A DNA stretch of 64,000 bases, from contig NZ_QKPO01000001.1 of NCBI RefSeq assembly GCF_003258355.1, forward strand, positions 124,001-188,000, written 5' to 3'. This DNA comes from Confluentibacter sediminis. GTDB lineage: Bacteria > Bacteroidota > Bacteroidia > Flavobacteriales > Flavobacteriaceae. Below the pieces are notes generated by a model. It made no database searches and was not told the origin of the DNA. It saw only the letters and a program-made list of their open reading frames with translations. Position 1 is the stretch's first letter. Every line of letters begins with the position of its first letter. The position numbers and the translations under genes were made by a program. Shown piece after piece: positions 28,144 through 37,555 of the stretch.

Positions 28144-30036
28144 ATGAAAACAAGACTTTTATCCGCATTATTTGCGGTCATGTTATTGGCTAGTTGTGGT
28201 TCAACTAAAACAATGACTAATGATTTGGCAACCTCGTTGCCCATAACAACTTCAATAGATTTAACGAAAGTTGAAAATGATAAAGTTCCAGTAACTATTA
28301 ACCCTGGAAGATTCGATATTGACAACATAACGTATAGATTGCCAAAAGTTGTTCAAGGAACCTATGCTATCAGTAATTTCGGTAAATATATTGATGATTT
28401 TAAAGCTTACGATTATAAAGGACATGAATTATCTGCTGTAAAAACCGATGACAATACTTGGACTATTGCCAATGCAAAACAATTAGATAAAATCACCTAT
28501 TTAGTAAATGATACCTTTGATATGGAAGAAGAAGGAGGTATTGGTAAAGAACAACCTTTTTCACCTTCTGGAACCAATATTGAGCCAGATGATTATGTGT
28601 TGAATTTACATGGGTTTATAGGCTATTTTGATTCTCTAAAAAACAATCAGTACAAGCTGGATGTTACGGCACCTTCAGATTTTGTACGTTCTTCAGCACT
28701 GCAAGAAACTGGAAGTACAAAAAGTTCTGATGGGAAAACCATTACAACCAATTATTTTGCTCCAAGATATTTTGACATTACAGATAACCCGATGATGTAT
28801 GGTAAACTTAGCGTTGAAGAATTTAAAGTAGGAGACATTAAAATTGTATTAAGTGTGTATTCTCCAAATAAATTGCATTCAGCTCAATCATTAAAACCAG
28901 CTATGTTTAAAATGATGGAGGCTCAAAAAGCCTTTTTAGGTGCCATTAACTCTACACCTAGATATGATATCTTTCTTTATTTATCGGATGGAAGTGAAAA
29001 AGCTCCCAAAGGATTTGGTGCTTTAGAACACCATAAATCTACTATGGTTGTTATGCCAGAAAATGATACTGAAGAAGATTTAGCTGAAGGAATGATAGAT
29101 GTGGTGTCACATGAATTTTTTCATATTGTAACGCCTTTAAGTGTGCATTCAGAAGATGTTCATTATTTCGATTATAACAATCCTACATTTTCAAAACATT
29201 TGTGGATGTATGAAGGTGTAACCGAATATTTTGCCACTTTATTTCAAGTGAATCAAGGTTTAGTGTCTGAAGATGAGTTCTTCGCTAAAATTATGGATAA
29301 AATAGAACGCTCCTTACAGCTTGATGATACCATGAGTTTTACGGTAATGAGTGAAAATGTTATTGATAAACCGTATTCCGATCAATACTTAAATGTTTAC
29401 CAAAAAGGTGCTTTAATTGGTATGTGTATCGATATTTTAATGCGTGAAGAGAGCAACGGACGACGAGGTGTTTTATCTTTAATGAAAGAATTGTCAAATA
29501 AATATGGTGTGAACAAACCATTTGAAGACGATAAACTTATAGATGAAATAACAGCTATGACCTATCCTTCCATTGGTGAATTCTTAAAAACACATGTTGA
29601 AGGAACAACACCCATAGACTATACGGAATTTTTTAATAAAGTAGGTTTGGAATTTGGAGAGGACAAAATTGAAACTAATTTTATTTTAAACGGAGTTACA
29701 TTAATTATAGCAGGAAACCCTCAATTTGGCACTATATTTTTTACTGAGGCTGTTAAAGACAATAGTTTCTGGAACGATTTAGGAGTTCAATCTGGTGATA
29801 TTATTAAAAATATTAACGGAACAGATTTAACCATGCAAAATGCTAACAACATCTTGCAACAAGTGTTTCAATGGAAGCCTGGGCAAGATATAGAAGTAAA
29901 ACTTAATAGAAAAGGAGAGGACATTGTTATAAAAACAACTACTGTTCAATCTTATACCAAAGGTAAAGTGTTAAAAGCCAAAGCAGATGCTACAAAGCAA
30001 CAAATAGATCTACGTGAAGCTTGGTTAAAAGGATAA
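28144..30036 (+). CDS. M61-family metallopeptidase lipoprotein with PDZ domain
   Basis: A glycyl-aminopeptidase-like protease, anchored as a lipoprotein (FAVMLLASCGS). The zinc motif is HEFFH (about residues 323-327), with the third ligand Glu in LWMYEGVTEYFA. The N-terminal beta domain is typical for M61, and a PDZ domain closes the protein (LGVQSGDIIKNINGTDLTMQNA). 630 residues is the family length. It should act in the periplasm or at the outer membrane on unknown peptides. A terminator follows directly. Confidence 0.92.
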   Translation: MKTRLLSALFAVMLLASCGSTKTMTNDLATSLPITTSIDLTKVENDKVPVTINPGRFDIDNITYRLPKVVQGTYAISNFGKYIDDFKAYDYKGHELSAVKTDDNTWTIANAKQLDKITYLVNDTFDMEEEGGIGKEQPFSPSGTNIEPDDYVLNLHGFIGYFDSLKNNQYKLDVTAPSDFVRSSALQETGSTKSSDGKTITTNYFAPRYFDITDNPMMYGKLSVEEFKVGDIKIVLSVYSPNKLHSAQSLKPAMFKMMEAQKAFLGAINSTPRYDIFLYLSDGSEKAPKGFGALEHHKSTMVVMPENDTEEDLAEGMIDVVSHEFFHIVTPLSVHSEDVHYFDYNNPTFSKHLWMYEGVTEYFATLFQVNQGLVSEDEFFAKIMDKIERSLQLDDTMSFTVMSENVIDKPYSDQYLNVYQKGALIGMCIDILMREESNGRRGVLSLMKELSNKYGVNKPFEDDKLIDEITAMTYPSIGEFLKTHVEGTTPIDYTEFFNKVGLEFGEDKIETNFILNGVTLIIAGNPQFGTIFFTEAVKDNSFWNDLGVQSGDIIKNINGTDLTMQNANNILQQVFQWKPGQDIEVKLNRKGEDIVIKTTTVQSYTKGKVLKAKADATKQQIDLREAWLKG

Positions 30037-30058
30037 TACCACATAATTTATATAAATT

Positions 30059-30092
30059 AAAAAGACTGATAATTTTTATCAGTCTTTTTTTT
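30059..30092 (+). terminator. Bidirectional terminator
   Basis: Stem AAAAGACTGATA/TATCAGTCTTTT with a short T-rich loop and eight T on the + strand; the minus strand also ends in a T run. It serves the M61 gene and the convergent TIGR02757 gene. Confidence 0.85.
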
Positions 30093-30098
30093 GTCCAA

Positions 30099-30863
30099 TT
30101 AAAATCCTTCAAAAACGCCAAGGCCAAATAAAGCAAAATCATATTTAACAGGGTCTTTAATGTCTAATTGTCTTAATGAATTATCGAGTTCTAGCAAAGC
30201 TTTGGCATCGTTTTGTTTTCTGTTCAACAAGCCTAATTTACGTGCCACATTCCCTGAATGAACATCTAAAGGACAAGATAGTTGGCTAGGGGATAGCTGT
30301 TTCCAAATACCAAAATCAACGCCTGTTTTATCATCCCTTACCATCCAACGTAAAAACATATTTATACGTTTGGCTGCCGAATTTTTTAAAGGATCACTAA
30401 TGTGTTTTTGAGTTCGGGATAAATGATCTATTTCAAAAAAAATACTTTTAAATTTTGAAATGGAGTTTTGTAGTGAGTTGTGTTCTGCATATTTCACAAA
30501 GACAGATTCCAATCCGTTATGTTTTAGATAGATATGCTTAAGGGATTTAGTAAACTGTATAAAATCGCTTCCGTTAAACGTTCTGTGAACAAAAGGTAAT
30601 AGTTTTTCCAAATCGCTTTCAGAATGATTCATCACAAAATCAAAAGGCGCATCTTCCATTAAAGTTACCAGTTGTTTAGCATTATTAATGATGCTTTTTC
30701 TATTGCCCCAGGCTATCGTTGCTGTTAAAAATCCAGCGATTTCAATATCCTCTTTTTTGCTAAATACATGTGGTATTTGAATAGGATCCGTTTCTATAAA
30801 CTTGGGATTATTATATTGTTCAACTTTGGTGTCGAGAAAGTCTTTTAGTTCTGTTTTATTCAA
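30099..30863 (-). CDS. TIGR02757 family protein
   Basis: A 254-residue soluble protein of a conserved bacterial family (TIGR02757) of unknown function. Recognisable parts are ETDPIQIPHVFSKKEDIEI, IAWGNRKSIINNA, the hydrophilic RINMFLRWMVRDD and DVHSGNVARKLGL. It starts 11 bases after the ABC ATPase stop, so the two are probably one transcription unit, without an obvious functional link. Confidence 0.85.
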   Translation of the reverse strand: MNKTELKDFLDTKVEQYNNPKFIETDPIQIPHVFSKKEDIEIAGFLTATIAWGNRKSIINNAKQLVTLMEDAPFDFVMNHSESDLEKLLPFVHRTFNGSDFIQFTKSLKHIYLKHNGLESVFVKYAEHNSLQNSISKFKSIFFEIDHLSRTQKHISDPLKNSAAKRINMFLRWMVRDDKTGVDFGIWKQLSPSQLSCPLDVHSGNVARKLGLLNRKQNDAKALLELDNSLRQLDIKDPVKYDFALFGLGVFEGF

Positions 30864-30874
30864 AACGTAAAATG

Positions 30875-31540
30875 CTAGTTATTAACTATTTTACCATCCA
30901 CCATGGTTAATTTCCTGTCAGCTAAATCTGCAAGCTCATCGTTGTGCGTTACAATTACAAATGTTTGACCAAATTCATCTCGCAATTTAAAAAACAGGTT
31001 ATGTAGATTTTCGGCAGATTCGCTATCCAAATTTCCAGAAGGTTCATCGGCAAAAATAAGTTCTGGACTATTAATTAATGCTCTGGCTACAGCTACACGT
31101 TGTTGTTCACCACCAGATAATTCGTTTGGTTTGTGGTTGTAGCGATGGGATAATCCTAAAAAATCCAACAGTTCTTTGGCTCTAGTTTCTGCCTCGGCTT
31201 TTTTTGTGCCTTTTATAAATGCAGGCAAACATACATTTTCTAAAGCTGTAAATTCTGGTAATAATTGATGAAACTGAAAAATAAAACCAATATGTTCATT
31301 TCTAAACTTTGCTAACAATTTATCACTTAATCCAGTTATGTTAATGTCATTTATGGCAAGATTATAATCGTCTTTTGACGAAGCTCTGTCTAAAGTACCC
31401 AATATTTGTAGCAAGGTTGTTTTCCCTGCACCTGAAGCACCAACTATTGAAACAATCTCACCTTTTTTTACATGAATGTCAACACCTTTTAAAACGTGTA
31501 AATCATTGTAGTATTTATGAATATTTTTTGCTTGAATCAT
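30875..31540 (-). CDS. ABC transporter ATP-binding protein (LolD/MacB type)
   Basis: Cytoplasmic ATPase of the LolD/MacB/FtsE branch. Walker A is GASGAGKTT (about residues 33-41), the Q loop [16 protein letters not shown], the signature [15 protein letters not shown], Walker [13 protein letters not shown] and the H loop IVTHND. 221 residues fits. LolD drives lipoprotein release to the outer membrane, which is plausible here, but no permease gene lies nearby, so the transported substrate cannot be fixed. Confidence 0.92.
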   Translation of the reverse strand: MIQAKNIHKYYNDLHVLKGVDIHVKKGEIVSIVGASGAGKTTLLQILGTLDRASSKDDYNLAINDINITGLSDKLLAKFRNEHIGFIFQFHQLLPEFTALENVCLPAFIKGTKKAEAETRAKELLDFLGLSHRYNHKPNELSGGEQQRVAVARALINSPELIFADEPSGNLDSESAENLHNLFFKLRDEFGQTFVIVTHNDELADLADRKLTMVDGKIVNN

Positions 31541-31736
31541 GTGTAATAAATAACAGCCGTGAATTTACCACTTTAAGATGTTATGTACAATTAAGTTTTG
31601 TTTTTATTCCTGAGTCTCTATAAAGCATAATTTATTTTGAAAGTATAACAATGTAAGGTTAAGTTATATGTTCCTACTAAAATTTACCTAACTTTAAAGC
31701 GATACCACATGACCTTTAAAAACAATACGTATTTAT

Positions 31737-32282
31737 ATGAATGATAATTTACAAGTTGCCACATTTGCTGGCGGGTGCTTTTGGTGCACAGAAGCTGTTT
31801 TTTTGAGACTTGAAGGTGTTGAAAAAGTCGTTTCAGGATATACTGGCGGACACATAAAAAATCCTGCTTATCGAGAAATTTGTACAGGTCGCACCGGACA
31901 TGCCGAAGCGATTCAGATTTTTTATGATGAAAACCGTATCAGTTATAAAGAACTTTTAGAAATTTTCTTTGCAACACACGATCCCACCACATTAAATAGA
32001 CAAGGAAATGATATAGGAACCCAATACCGTTCTTCTATATTTTACCATAATGATATTCAAAAACAGTCAGCTGAAGATTTTATTAAATATCTTGAAAACG
32101 AACAAATTTTTGACAGCCCCATTGTTACCGAAATCGAGCTGTTAGGGCCATTTTATAATGCTGAAGACTATCATCAAAACTATTACAATCAAAATAGTGA
32201 ACAAGGCTATTGCCAGTTTGTTATAAATCCGAAGTTGAAAAAGTTAAGAGCAAATTATTCTAACAAATTAAAAACCATTTAA
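31737..32282 (+). CDS. msrA: Peptide methionine sulfoxide reductase MsrA
   Basis: Repairs oxidised methionine (S-sulfoxide). The catalytic Cys is in FAGGCFWCTEAVF near the N-terminus, followed by VVSGYTGGHIKNPAYREICTG, GHAEAIQIFYD and DIGTQYRSSIFYHN. 181 residues is normal for the stand-alone type. It is followed 3 bases later by folE, likely co-transcribed. Confidence 0.96.
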   Translation: MNDNLQVATFAGGCFWCTEAVFLRLEGVEKVVSGYTGGHIKNPAYREICTGRTGHAEAIQIFYDENRISYKELLEIFFATHDPTTLNRQGNDIGTQYRSSIFYHNDIQKQSAEDFIKYLENEQIFDSPIVTEIELLGPFYNAEDYHQNYYNQNSEQGYCQFVINPKLKKLRANYSNKLKTI

Positions 32283-32285
32283 GTT

Positions 32286-32873
32286 ATGCCATATAGAAAA
32301 TTTGAAGAGTATAACATTCAGGTGACAGATGATGTTAGAGATAGATACAAAAGTATTATTAAAGATTTGGGTGAAAACACCGAAAGAGATGGTTTGTTAA
32401 AAACACCTGAACGTGCTGCTAAAGCTATGCAATTTTTAACCCAAGGATATCAGCAAGATCCTGTGAAAGTGCTTGAAAGCGCTATGTTTAAAGAATCTTA
32501 TAATGAAATGGTCATTGTAAAGGATATTGAGTTATATTCACTTTGCGAACATCATATGTTGCCTTTTTTTGGAAAAGCCCATATTGCGTATATTCCTAAT
32601 GGACATATTGTAGGTCTTAGTAAATTACCACGTGTCGTTGATATTTTTGCCAGACGATTGCAGGTTCAAGAACGTTTAACAGAACAAATTTTAGATTGTA
32701 TCAATGATACTTTAAAGCCCCAAGGAGTCGCTGTTGTTATTGAAGCATCCCATATGTGTATGATGATGCGTGGTGTACAAAAACAAAACTCAATAACCAC
32801 AACATCTGGGTTTAGAGGACAGTTTGAGAAAATTGAAACCCGAAATGAATTTCTAAAGCTCATTGGAAAATAG
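32286..32873 (+). CDS. folE: GTP cyclohydrolase I FolE
   Basis: Converts GTP to dihydroneopterin triphosphate for folate (and queuosine) synthesis. The zinc Cys and His lie in [19 protein letters not shown]; further family motifs are [33 protein letters not shown] and TSGFRG. 195 residues is standard. It lies 3 bases after msrA. Confidence 0.96.
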   Translation: MPYRKFEEYNIQVTDDVRDRYKSIIKDLGENTERDGLLKTPERAAKAMQFLTQGYQQDPVKVLESAMFKESYNEMVIVKDIELYSLCEHHMLPFFGKAHIAYIPNGHIVGLSKLPRVVDIFARRLQVQERLTEQILDCINDTLKPQGVAVVIEASHMCMMMRGVQKQNSITTTSGFRGQFEKIETRNEFLKLIGK

Positions 32874-32924
32874 ATTTTGGTATATTTATTGTTATTTGAA
32901 TCATGATAAATTTTAAATTGGAGA

Positions 32925-33206
32925 ATGAATAAGCACACAAAATTAGTATTAGGAATCGTATTTGATGCGATTGGTTATGTGTCTTTTTTAATTCCAGGAA
33001 TTGGGGAATTCTCAGATATTGTTTGGGCACCACTTTCTGGATGGTTAATGACAAGATTATATAAAGGAAAAGCAGGTAAAATTGCTGGAGTTATAACGTT
33101 TATTGAAGAAGCGCTACCAGGTTTTGATGTCATACCATCGTTCACGCTTATGTGGATTTATACCTATGTGTTCAGTAAACAGGAAACTGCCATGGAGATT
33201 AAATAA
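32925..33206 (+). CDS. Small hydrophobic protein, unknown function
   Basis: A 93-residue protein with two or three hydrophobic segments (FDAIGYVSFLIPGIGEF, near residues 13-30; SFTLMWIYTYVFS close to the end). It contains a Gly/Pro-rich core and TRLYKGKAGKIAG. I do not recognise a named family. It follows folE by 51 bases and ends just before a terminator, so it is probably a real gene of the same transcription unit. Confidence 0.7.
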   Translation: MNKHTKLVLGIVFDAIGYVSFLIPGIGEFSDIVWAPLSGWLMTRLYKGKAGKIAGVITFIEEALPGFDVIPSFTLMWIYTYVFSKQETAMEIK

Positions 33207-33210
33207 AAAA

Positions 33211-33241
33211 AGTCCCTTTCAAACTTGAAAGGGACTTTCTG
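33211..33241 (+). terminator. Bidirectional terminator
   Basis: Stem AGTCCCTTTCAA/TTGAAAGGGACT, preceded by seven A and followed by a T-rich stretch, between the convergent genes ending at 33206 and 33246. Confidence 0.85.
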
Positions 33242-33245
33242 TTTT

Positions 33246-35429
33246 TTATAAACTATAGGTAAATCCAATGTTTATATTTCTTCCCATATTAAAAATACCA
33301 TCTGGTTTCAATCTAGACAAATGATTTATATAGGTTTCATCTGTTAAATTAGTTCCAGATAATGTTACGGTTGCTTCATTTTTAAATAAAGTAAACGTAC
33401 CACCTAATCCCGCACTCAATAGATTATAGCCATTGGTAGTCGTTTCAAAGGTGCCTACATTGTTTTGTGCGAATGTTGATTTTAGTTTTACAAAAGCATA
33501 GCCTTTTTTCAACCATGTTTTTTCAAATTCTATCCGAATCATGTTCGATACTGAATTAGCAGGAATTAATGGTAAATAGGTATCATTTTTTTGTTTTCCT
33601 GTTACAGTTTCAAAACTGGATTCTATATGTAACCAATCTATAGGATGTGGGTGTATATGCAAACCAATTTCACCTCCATATAAATTAGCATCGTTTTGTA
33701 AATAAGTAAAAGCAGGGTTTCCATCAATAATGGTGCCGTTAGGAGACAGAAAAATATAATTATTGATTTTGTTATAAAACCCATTTACATAAAACTCGAC
33801 ATGTTTATTTTTATATTCCAGAGCTAAATCCGATTGAAAGTTTTGTTCATTTGTTAAATCGATATTTCCAATTTCATATCTATTGGTGCCTTCATGAACA
33901 CCATCAGATGTTAATTCAGCTAAATTAGGCGCTCTAAAACCTGTTGCTAAATTCACTCTTGCCGTAAGATTCTCTGCGATATCGGTTTTAACACCAAAAG
34001 CCCCATTAAAACTATTAAAGTCTTTTTTTACGCCAGACGCAACATTAATATTACGATTATCATAACGCGCGCCAAGTTGTATATCCGCTTTATCAAAATG
34101 AATGTGGGAAACGGCCAAAACCCCTACATCGTTTGTTGTGGCATCAGGAATCAATTCTTCGGGACCATAATTGGTATTCACTTGGTTCATACCTTGAACA
34201 CCTACAATGGTCTCAAATTTTCCAAGCGTTGGTAGATTGTATTTTACATCGTAGTTAAAGGTTTTTAGCTTTAAATGTAATTCTGCTTCTGGGTCGTTGC
34301 CAACTTCTGGTTCTTCTGCAAACTCTTTTCTATCGTTATAAAGAAACCCTAAATTAATATCTAAACTGGAATTGTTTAAAAACACATGCGATTTAGAACT
34401 AAACACATGGTTGGTAATTTCTTGAAAAGGAATTAAAGGTGCTTTATTGGTGGATTGTTCGCCTAGTTCCTCAGGAATTCCCAGTTTAGAATTATTCAAA
34501 TTATACCTTAATTCTGTTTTAAACCTATTGGCTTGATACCCCATACCAGCTTTAAAATCCTGTTCTCTAAAACGTGTATTGGTTACCCTATAATCTTTAG
34601 TTTTATAATCAGAGTGTTCTGCTAAACTTCCTCTAAATAGAAATTTAAAATGCTCGTCAGATGATTTATAACCAGCAGTGGTGTTATAGCCTTGCGTGTT
34701 GCTAAAATAATTTCCACTAAAATCTCCTGCAGATGTATTATTAGCAGCAAATTTTTCAGGATTAAAATATAACACGCCACCCAGAGCATCACTACCATAC
34801 AGTAAAGAAGCAGGGCCTTTGATGACTTCAACGCTTTCTATACCAGCATCATTAAGGCCTAAACCGTGTTCATCACCAAATTGTTGATTTTCTAAGCGAA
34901 CGCCTTGAGTATAAACCAAAACCCTATTGGAACTTAATCCCCTAATTACAGGTTTCCCAATGCTTACACCAGTAGTAACGCTTTCTACTCCTGCAATATT
35001 TGTAATACCGTCGGCTAAACTTACGGCTCCATTGGCTTTTAAATTAGCAACCGTTTCCTGTTCCACTTTCATAACATTTTCGCTTTGTAGTTTGTGAAAA
35101 GGCGTTGAGATAATAACGTCTTCCATTTCAATAGCAGATGCAGATAATGAAATGTTCAAAAAGTCAGTATATGGACTTTTTATGGTTTGGGATAAGGTTT
35201 GGTAACCAATATATGAAATGACTATTTTATAAGTTCCGTTAGGAATATTAGTGATTTTAAAGTTCCCCTTTTCATCGCTAGTGGCACCTTTTTCTAATTG
35301 TGGAATGTAAACATTTGCAAAAGCTATAGGCGCATTGGTGTTTTTATCTGTTATAGTACCTTTTAAATCCGCTTGCGAATACATAGATGATACTGCTAGT
35401 AATAGCAGCATGTTAAAGAATATTTTCAT
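33246..35429 (-). CDS. TonB-dependent outer membrane receptor
   Basis: Outer membrane receptor taking up a chelated metal or other nutrient with TonB energy. Order: signal peptide (residues 1-19), carboxypeptidase-like beta domain (GTITDKNTNAPIAFANVYI), plug domain (SVEVIKGPASLLYGSDALGG around residues 200-222), then a 22-strand barrel ending in a terminal aromatic segment (GRNINIGFTYSL). 727 residues is typical. A His-rich small protein is encoded 57 bases upstream, hinting at a metal substrate; this is inference. Confidence 0.93.
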   Translation of the reverse strand: MKIFFNMLLLLAVSSMYSQADLKGTITDKNTNAPIAFANVYIPQLEKGATSDEKGNFKITNIPNGTYKIVISYIGYQTLSQTIKSPYTDFLNISLSASAIEMEDVIISTPFHKLQSENVMKVEQETVANLKANGAVSLADGITNIAGVESVTTGVSIGKPVIRGLSSNRVLVYTQGVRLENQQFGDEHGLGLNDAGIESVEVIKGPASLLYGSDALGGVLYFNPEKFAANNTSAGDFSGNYFSNTQGYNTTAGYKSSDEHFKFLFRGSLAEHSDYKTKDYRVTNTRFREQDFKAGMGYQANRFKTELRYNLNNSKLGIPEELGEQSTNKAPLIPFQEITNHVFSSKSHVFLNNSSLDINLGFLYNDRKEFAEEPEVGNDPEAELHLKLKTFNYDVKYNLPTLGKFETIVGVQGMNQVNTNYGPEELIPDATTNDVGVLAVSHIHFDKADIQLGARYDNRNINVASGVKKDFNSFNGAFGVKTDIAENLTARVNLATGFRAPNLAELTSDGVHEGTNRYEIGNIDLTNEQNFQSDLALEYKNKHVEFYVNGFYNKINNYIFLSPNGTIIDGNPAFTYLQNDANLYGGEIGLHIHPHPIDWLHIESSFETVTGKQKNDTYLPLIPANSVSNMIRIEFEKTWLKKGYAFVKLKSTFAQNNVGTFETTTNGYNLLSAGLGGTFTLFKNEATVTLSGTNLTDETYINHLSRLKPDGIFNMGRNINIGFTYSL

Positions 35430-35486
35430 GTGATTGTTTTAAATTAATTTAAGAATGTTACTTTCTGAAATGATTCAGAAGATCTG

Positions 35487-35828
35487 TTATACTAAATTAA
35501 TTTGAGGAGGTCCCCGAAGGGCAATTTGTAAGCGTTGATACTTACTTATAAAATGATATTGCGATACAATACTTAAAGTGGGTTCTTTAGGTATGAATAA
35601 TTGAAATTCAAAATATGAAAAGGTATATTCGCTATTTAAATGAAACTTATAAAAGTCGCAATCAACATTTAATGTGTGCAAATGGGTATACTTTTCGCCT
35701 AAACAAATATCATGTTTGTGATGGGCGAAAATATGATTGAACTTTACAAACGTAGGGGTAAGCAGAGTTATAGCCAGACTAAGGGCTAACATTTTAAATA
35801 CCATATGCTTTTTGAATGCCTGCATCAA
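35487..35828 (-). CDS. Small His-rich exported protein
   Basis: A 113-residue protein with a hydrophobic N-terminal signal-like segment (FKMLALSLAITLLTPTF) and then a stretch rich in His and Cys (FNHIFAHHKHDIC, YTHLHTLNVDC). The end LRGPP is a form I associate with small proteins next to TonB receptors in flavobacteria. It overlaps the preceding gene by 4 bases and is followed by the receptor, so the two are likely co-transcribed. A metal-binding role is inferred only from composition. Confidence 0.72.
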   Translation of the reverse strand: MMQAFKKHMVFKMLALSLAITLLTPTFVKFNHIFAHHKHDICLGEKYTHLHTLNVDCDFYKFHLNSEYTFSYFEFQLFIPKEPTLSIVSQYHFISKYQRLQIALRGPPQINLV

Positions 35829-36127
35829 TCAACAAAACGTTTTAGTCCTATTCTACGGAGCATTTTCTTTTCAAAATTCCAGAAAAATTTGTGTTGCCCA
35901 AATAGCCAACCATAAAAAACAAGTAAAAATTGGTAAACAACAAAGAGTAATAAAATGCGAATCACCCAATATATAATGACGTGAAAGGTTTCTGGAGTTA
36001 TTTGCAGATGTCTAAGAATGGGTTTTCCAACCAAAGATGCTGTGGTACCAGTAATCGCAAAAACAATAAAGATGATTACGATTTGAAAATTAGATTGTAT
36101 GTTCCAACGTTCTTTTAACTTATTCAC
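35825..36127 (-). CDS. Small membrane protein, DUF6787-like
   Basis: A 100-residue protein with two predicted membrane helices (FQIVIIFIVFAITGTTAS; IIYWVIRILLLFVVYQFLL) and a basic C-terminus (FGQHKFFWNFEKKMLRRIG). This fits my memory of a flavobacterial family called DUF6787; not checked. It begins the three-gene run with the His-rich protein and the TonB receptor, overlapping the next gene by 4 bases. Confidence 0.75.
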   Translation of the reverse strand: MNKLKERWNIQSNFQIVIIFIVFAITGTTASLVGKPILRHLQITPETFHVIIYWVIRILLLFVVYQFLLVFYGWLFGQHKFFWNFEKKMLRRIGLKRFVD

Positions 36128-36144
36128 AGATGCTATTTATAATG

Positions 36145-36152
36145 CAAAAATA
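36145..36152 (-). promoter_or_regulatory. -7 promoter box for DUF6787-TonB receptor operon
   Basis: The minus strand reads TATTTTTG, 17 bases before the ATG at 36127. Confidence 0.5.
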
Positions 36153-36162
36153 AGGAAAGTGA

Positions 36163-36600
36163 TTAAATTCTAACGTTAAATCCTGCTAATTTCTGATTAT
36201 AGGTCAATTGAAAATAAATAAAATAATTGTATAGTTTATAATTAACCTCATATCCATAATCTATTCCAGATCGGTAATCGATTGGCATTTCATAGAGATT
36301 AGGATTATAACGTAGAGGTTGTGCTGCTCTATTGTTCCACTCGTTTACATAAATAATATTTCTGTTTTCCAAATAGTTTTGGGAGTAATAGCCTTCTGGT
36401 CTGGCAGTAGAGGCAAGCCAAGCATTAAAACCGGGCTCTATAATAATGATTTGATATTCTAAGGAATCATTCTCAATTTTAACAGTGTCACTTACTTTTG
36501 TATTTGCCACTATGTTATTGGTTTTTGAAGCCATGGGTTTAGTCGAATTACAGCTTATTATAAAACCACAAACCAGTAATATATATACAATTGTTTTCAT
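36163..36600 (-). CDS. DUF6146 family lipoprotein
   Basis: A 145-residue lipoprotein (signal IVYILLVCGFIISCNST). The mature part has the conserved segments IIEPGFNAWLASTARPEGYY, NRNIIYVNEWNNR and YEVNYKLYNYFIYFQL, which match a Bacteroidota family I know as DUF6146. Function is unknown. It has its own promoter box at 36627. Confidence 0.8.
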   Translation of the reverse strand: MKTIVYILLVCGFIISCNSTKPMASKTNNIVANTKVSDTVKIENDSLEYQIIIIEPGFNAWLASTARPEGYYSQNYLENRNIIYVNEWNNRAAQPLRYNPNLYEMPIDYRSGIDYGYEVNYKLYNYFIYFQLTYNQKLAGFNVRI

Positions 36601-36626
36601 CGTTGTTATTTTTTATGATATATTAT

Positions 36627-36634
36627 CAAAATTA
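36627..36634 (-). promoter_or_regulatory. -7 promoter box for the DUF6146 gene
   Basis: The minus strand reads TAATTTTG, matching TAnnTTTG, 26 bases before the ATG. Confidence 0.5.
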
Positions 36635-36759
36635 CCTTCCCATCTTTTATTTAGAAAGTCATAATGAGTCAATACTTGTTTTCGTTTAGTAAACCCCGCA
36701 ATCTATATACCTAAAGTTACAAAAATCATTCCTTAAATGGTTGTCTATGAATGTTTTTA

Positions 36760-36799
36760 ATAACAAACACCAAACATCTAGATGTTTGGTGTTTGTTAT
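36760..36799 (-). terminator. 40-bp perfect palindrome, probable terminator after DUF937 gene
   Basis: Perfectly self-complementary over 40 bases with the centre at 36779/36780 (CATCTAGATG). It lies 17 bases beyond the stop of the minus-strand DUF937 gene, so a transcript would fold here. T runs on either side are short, so termination efficiency is uncertain. Confidence 0.6.
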
Positions 36800-36816
36800 A
36801 TTTATAAAATTAAGAG

Positions 36817-37458
36817 TTATTTTTTTCCGAAAAGCCCTCCTAAAAGGCCACCAAGACCGCCTTTCTTTTGATGGCCTCCTCCAAGAACCATGCCCGCTAC
36901 ATCATCAATGACACTACCATCTCCATTGGCATCTAAAATAGATTCTAAAAAGCTTTGTTCGTGCTTTGCAGAACTACCTCCAAGCATACCACTGAGCATA
37001 CTATCTAGTCCACTAGGGTTGCTTACATTTTGTTTTTTAGCTTGATTACCTAACATACCTAATAAAATAGGAGCGGCAACTTTTAATATTTGAGCTACAG
37101 AAGCAGCATCCATACCCGTTTTGGCACTTAATGCGTTTTGTACCTGTTCTTGTTTGCCACCTAAAACATGTCCTAATATTTTACTTCCATCAGACATAAC
37201 ATCAGAATCAACGCCACCACTAAATAAGCCCCCTAGATTATCTAAAATACTGCCATCATGTTTATTGCTTAAAGCGTTTAAAAGACCTTCAGCACCTTGA
37301 GGCGTTGAAGCATTTCGTTTCATAGCAGCCATTAAAACGGGCAATGCCATAGTTAAAACATCCTGTGTTTTGTTCTGTGGTTGATTGGTTTCATTTGAAA
37401 CACCACTAATGATTGTTTTACCTAAATCGCTGTTTAGCAAATCTAATATTCCAGACAT
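36817..37458 (-). CDS. DUF937 domain protein
   Basis: A 213-residue protein of the DUF937 family. It contains the family patterns LNSDLGKTIISGVSNETNQ, TMALPVLMAAMKRNAS and KVAAPILLGMLGNQAKKQ, and a low-complexity Gly-rich tail (GGGHQKKGGLGGLLGG). Function is unknown; no signal peptide is seen. Located downstream of serA with its own flanking hairpins. Confidence 0.87.
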   Translation of the reverse strand: MSGILDLLNSDLGKTIISGVSNETNQPQNKTQDVLTMALPVLMAAMKRNASTPQGAEGLLNALSNKHDGSILDNLGGLFSGGVDSDVMSDGSKILGHVLGGKQEQVQNALSAKTGMDAASVAQILKVAAPILLGMLGNQAKKQNVSNPSGLDSMLSGMLGGSSAKHEQSFLESILDANGDGSVIDDVAGMVLGGGHQKKGGLGGLLGGLFGKK

Positions 37459-37500
37459 AAATTTTATTTTTTATAAATAACGGATTTGAAAGTACAAAAA

Positions 37501-37528
37501 AAACTTCTAACATTTCTGCTAGAAGTTT
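37501..37528 (-). terminator. Rho-independent terminator after serA
   Basis: On the minus strand the stem AAACTTCTA/TAGAAGTTT with a 10-base loop is followed by a run of T, 27 bases beyond the serA stop. Confidence 0.8.
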
Positions 37529-37555
37529 TAATTTAAAGTTATATTTATTTGGTTA

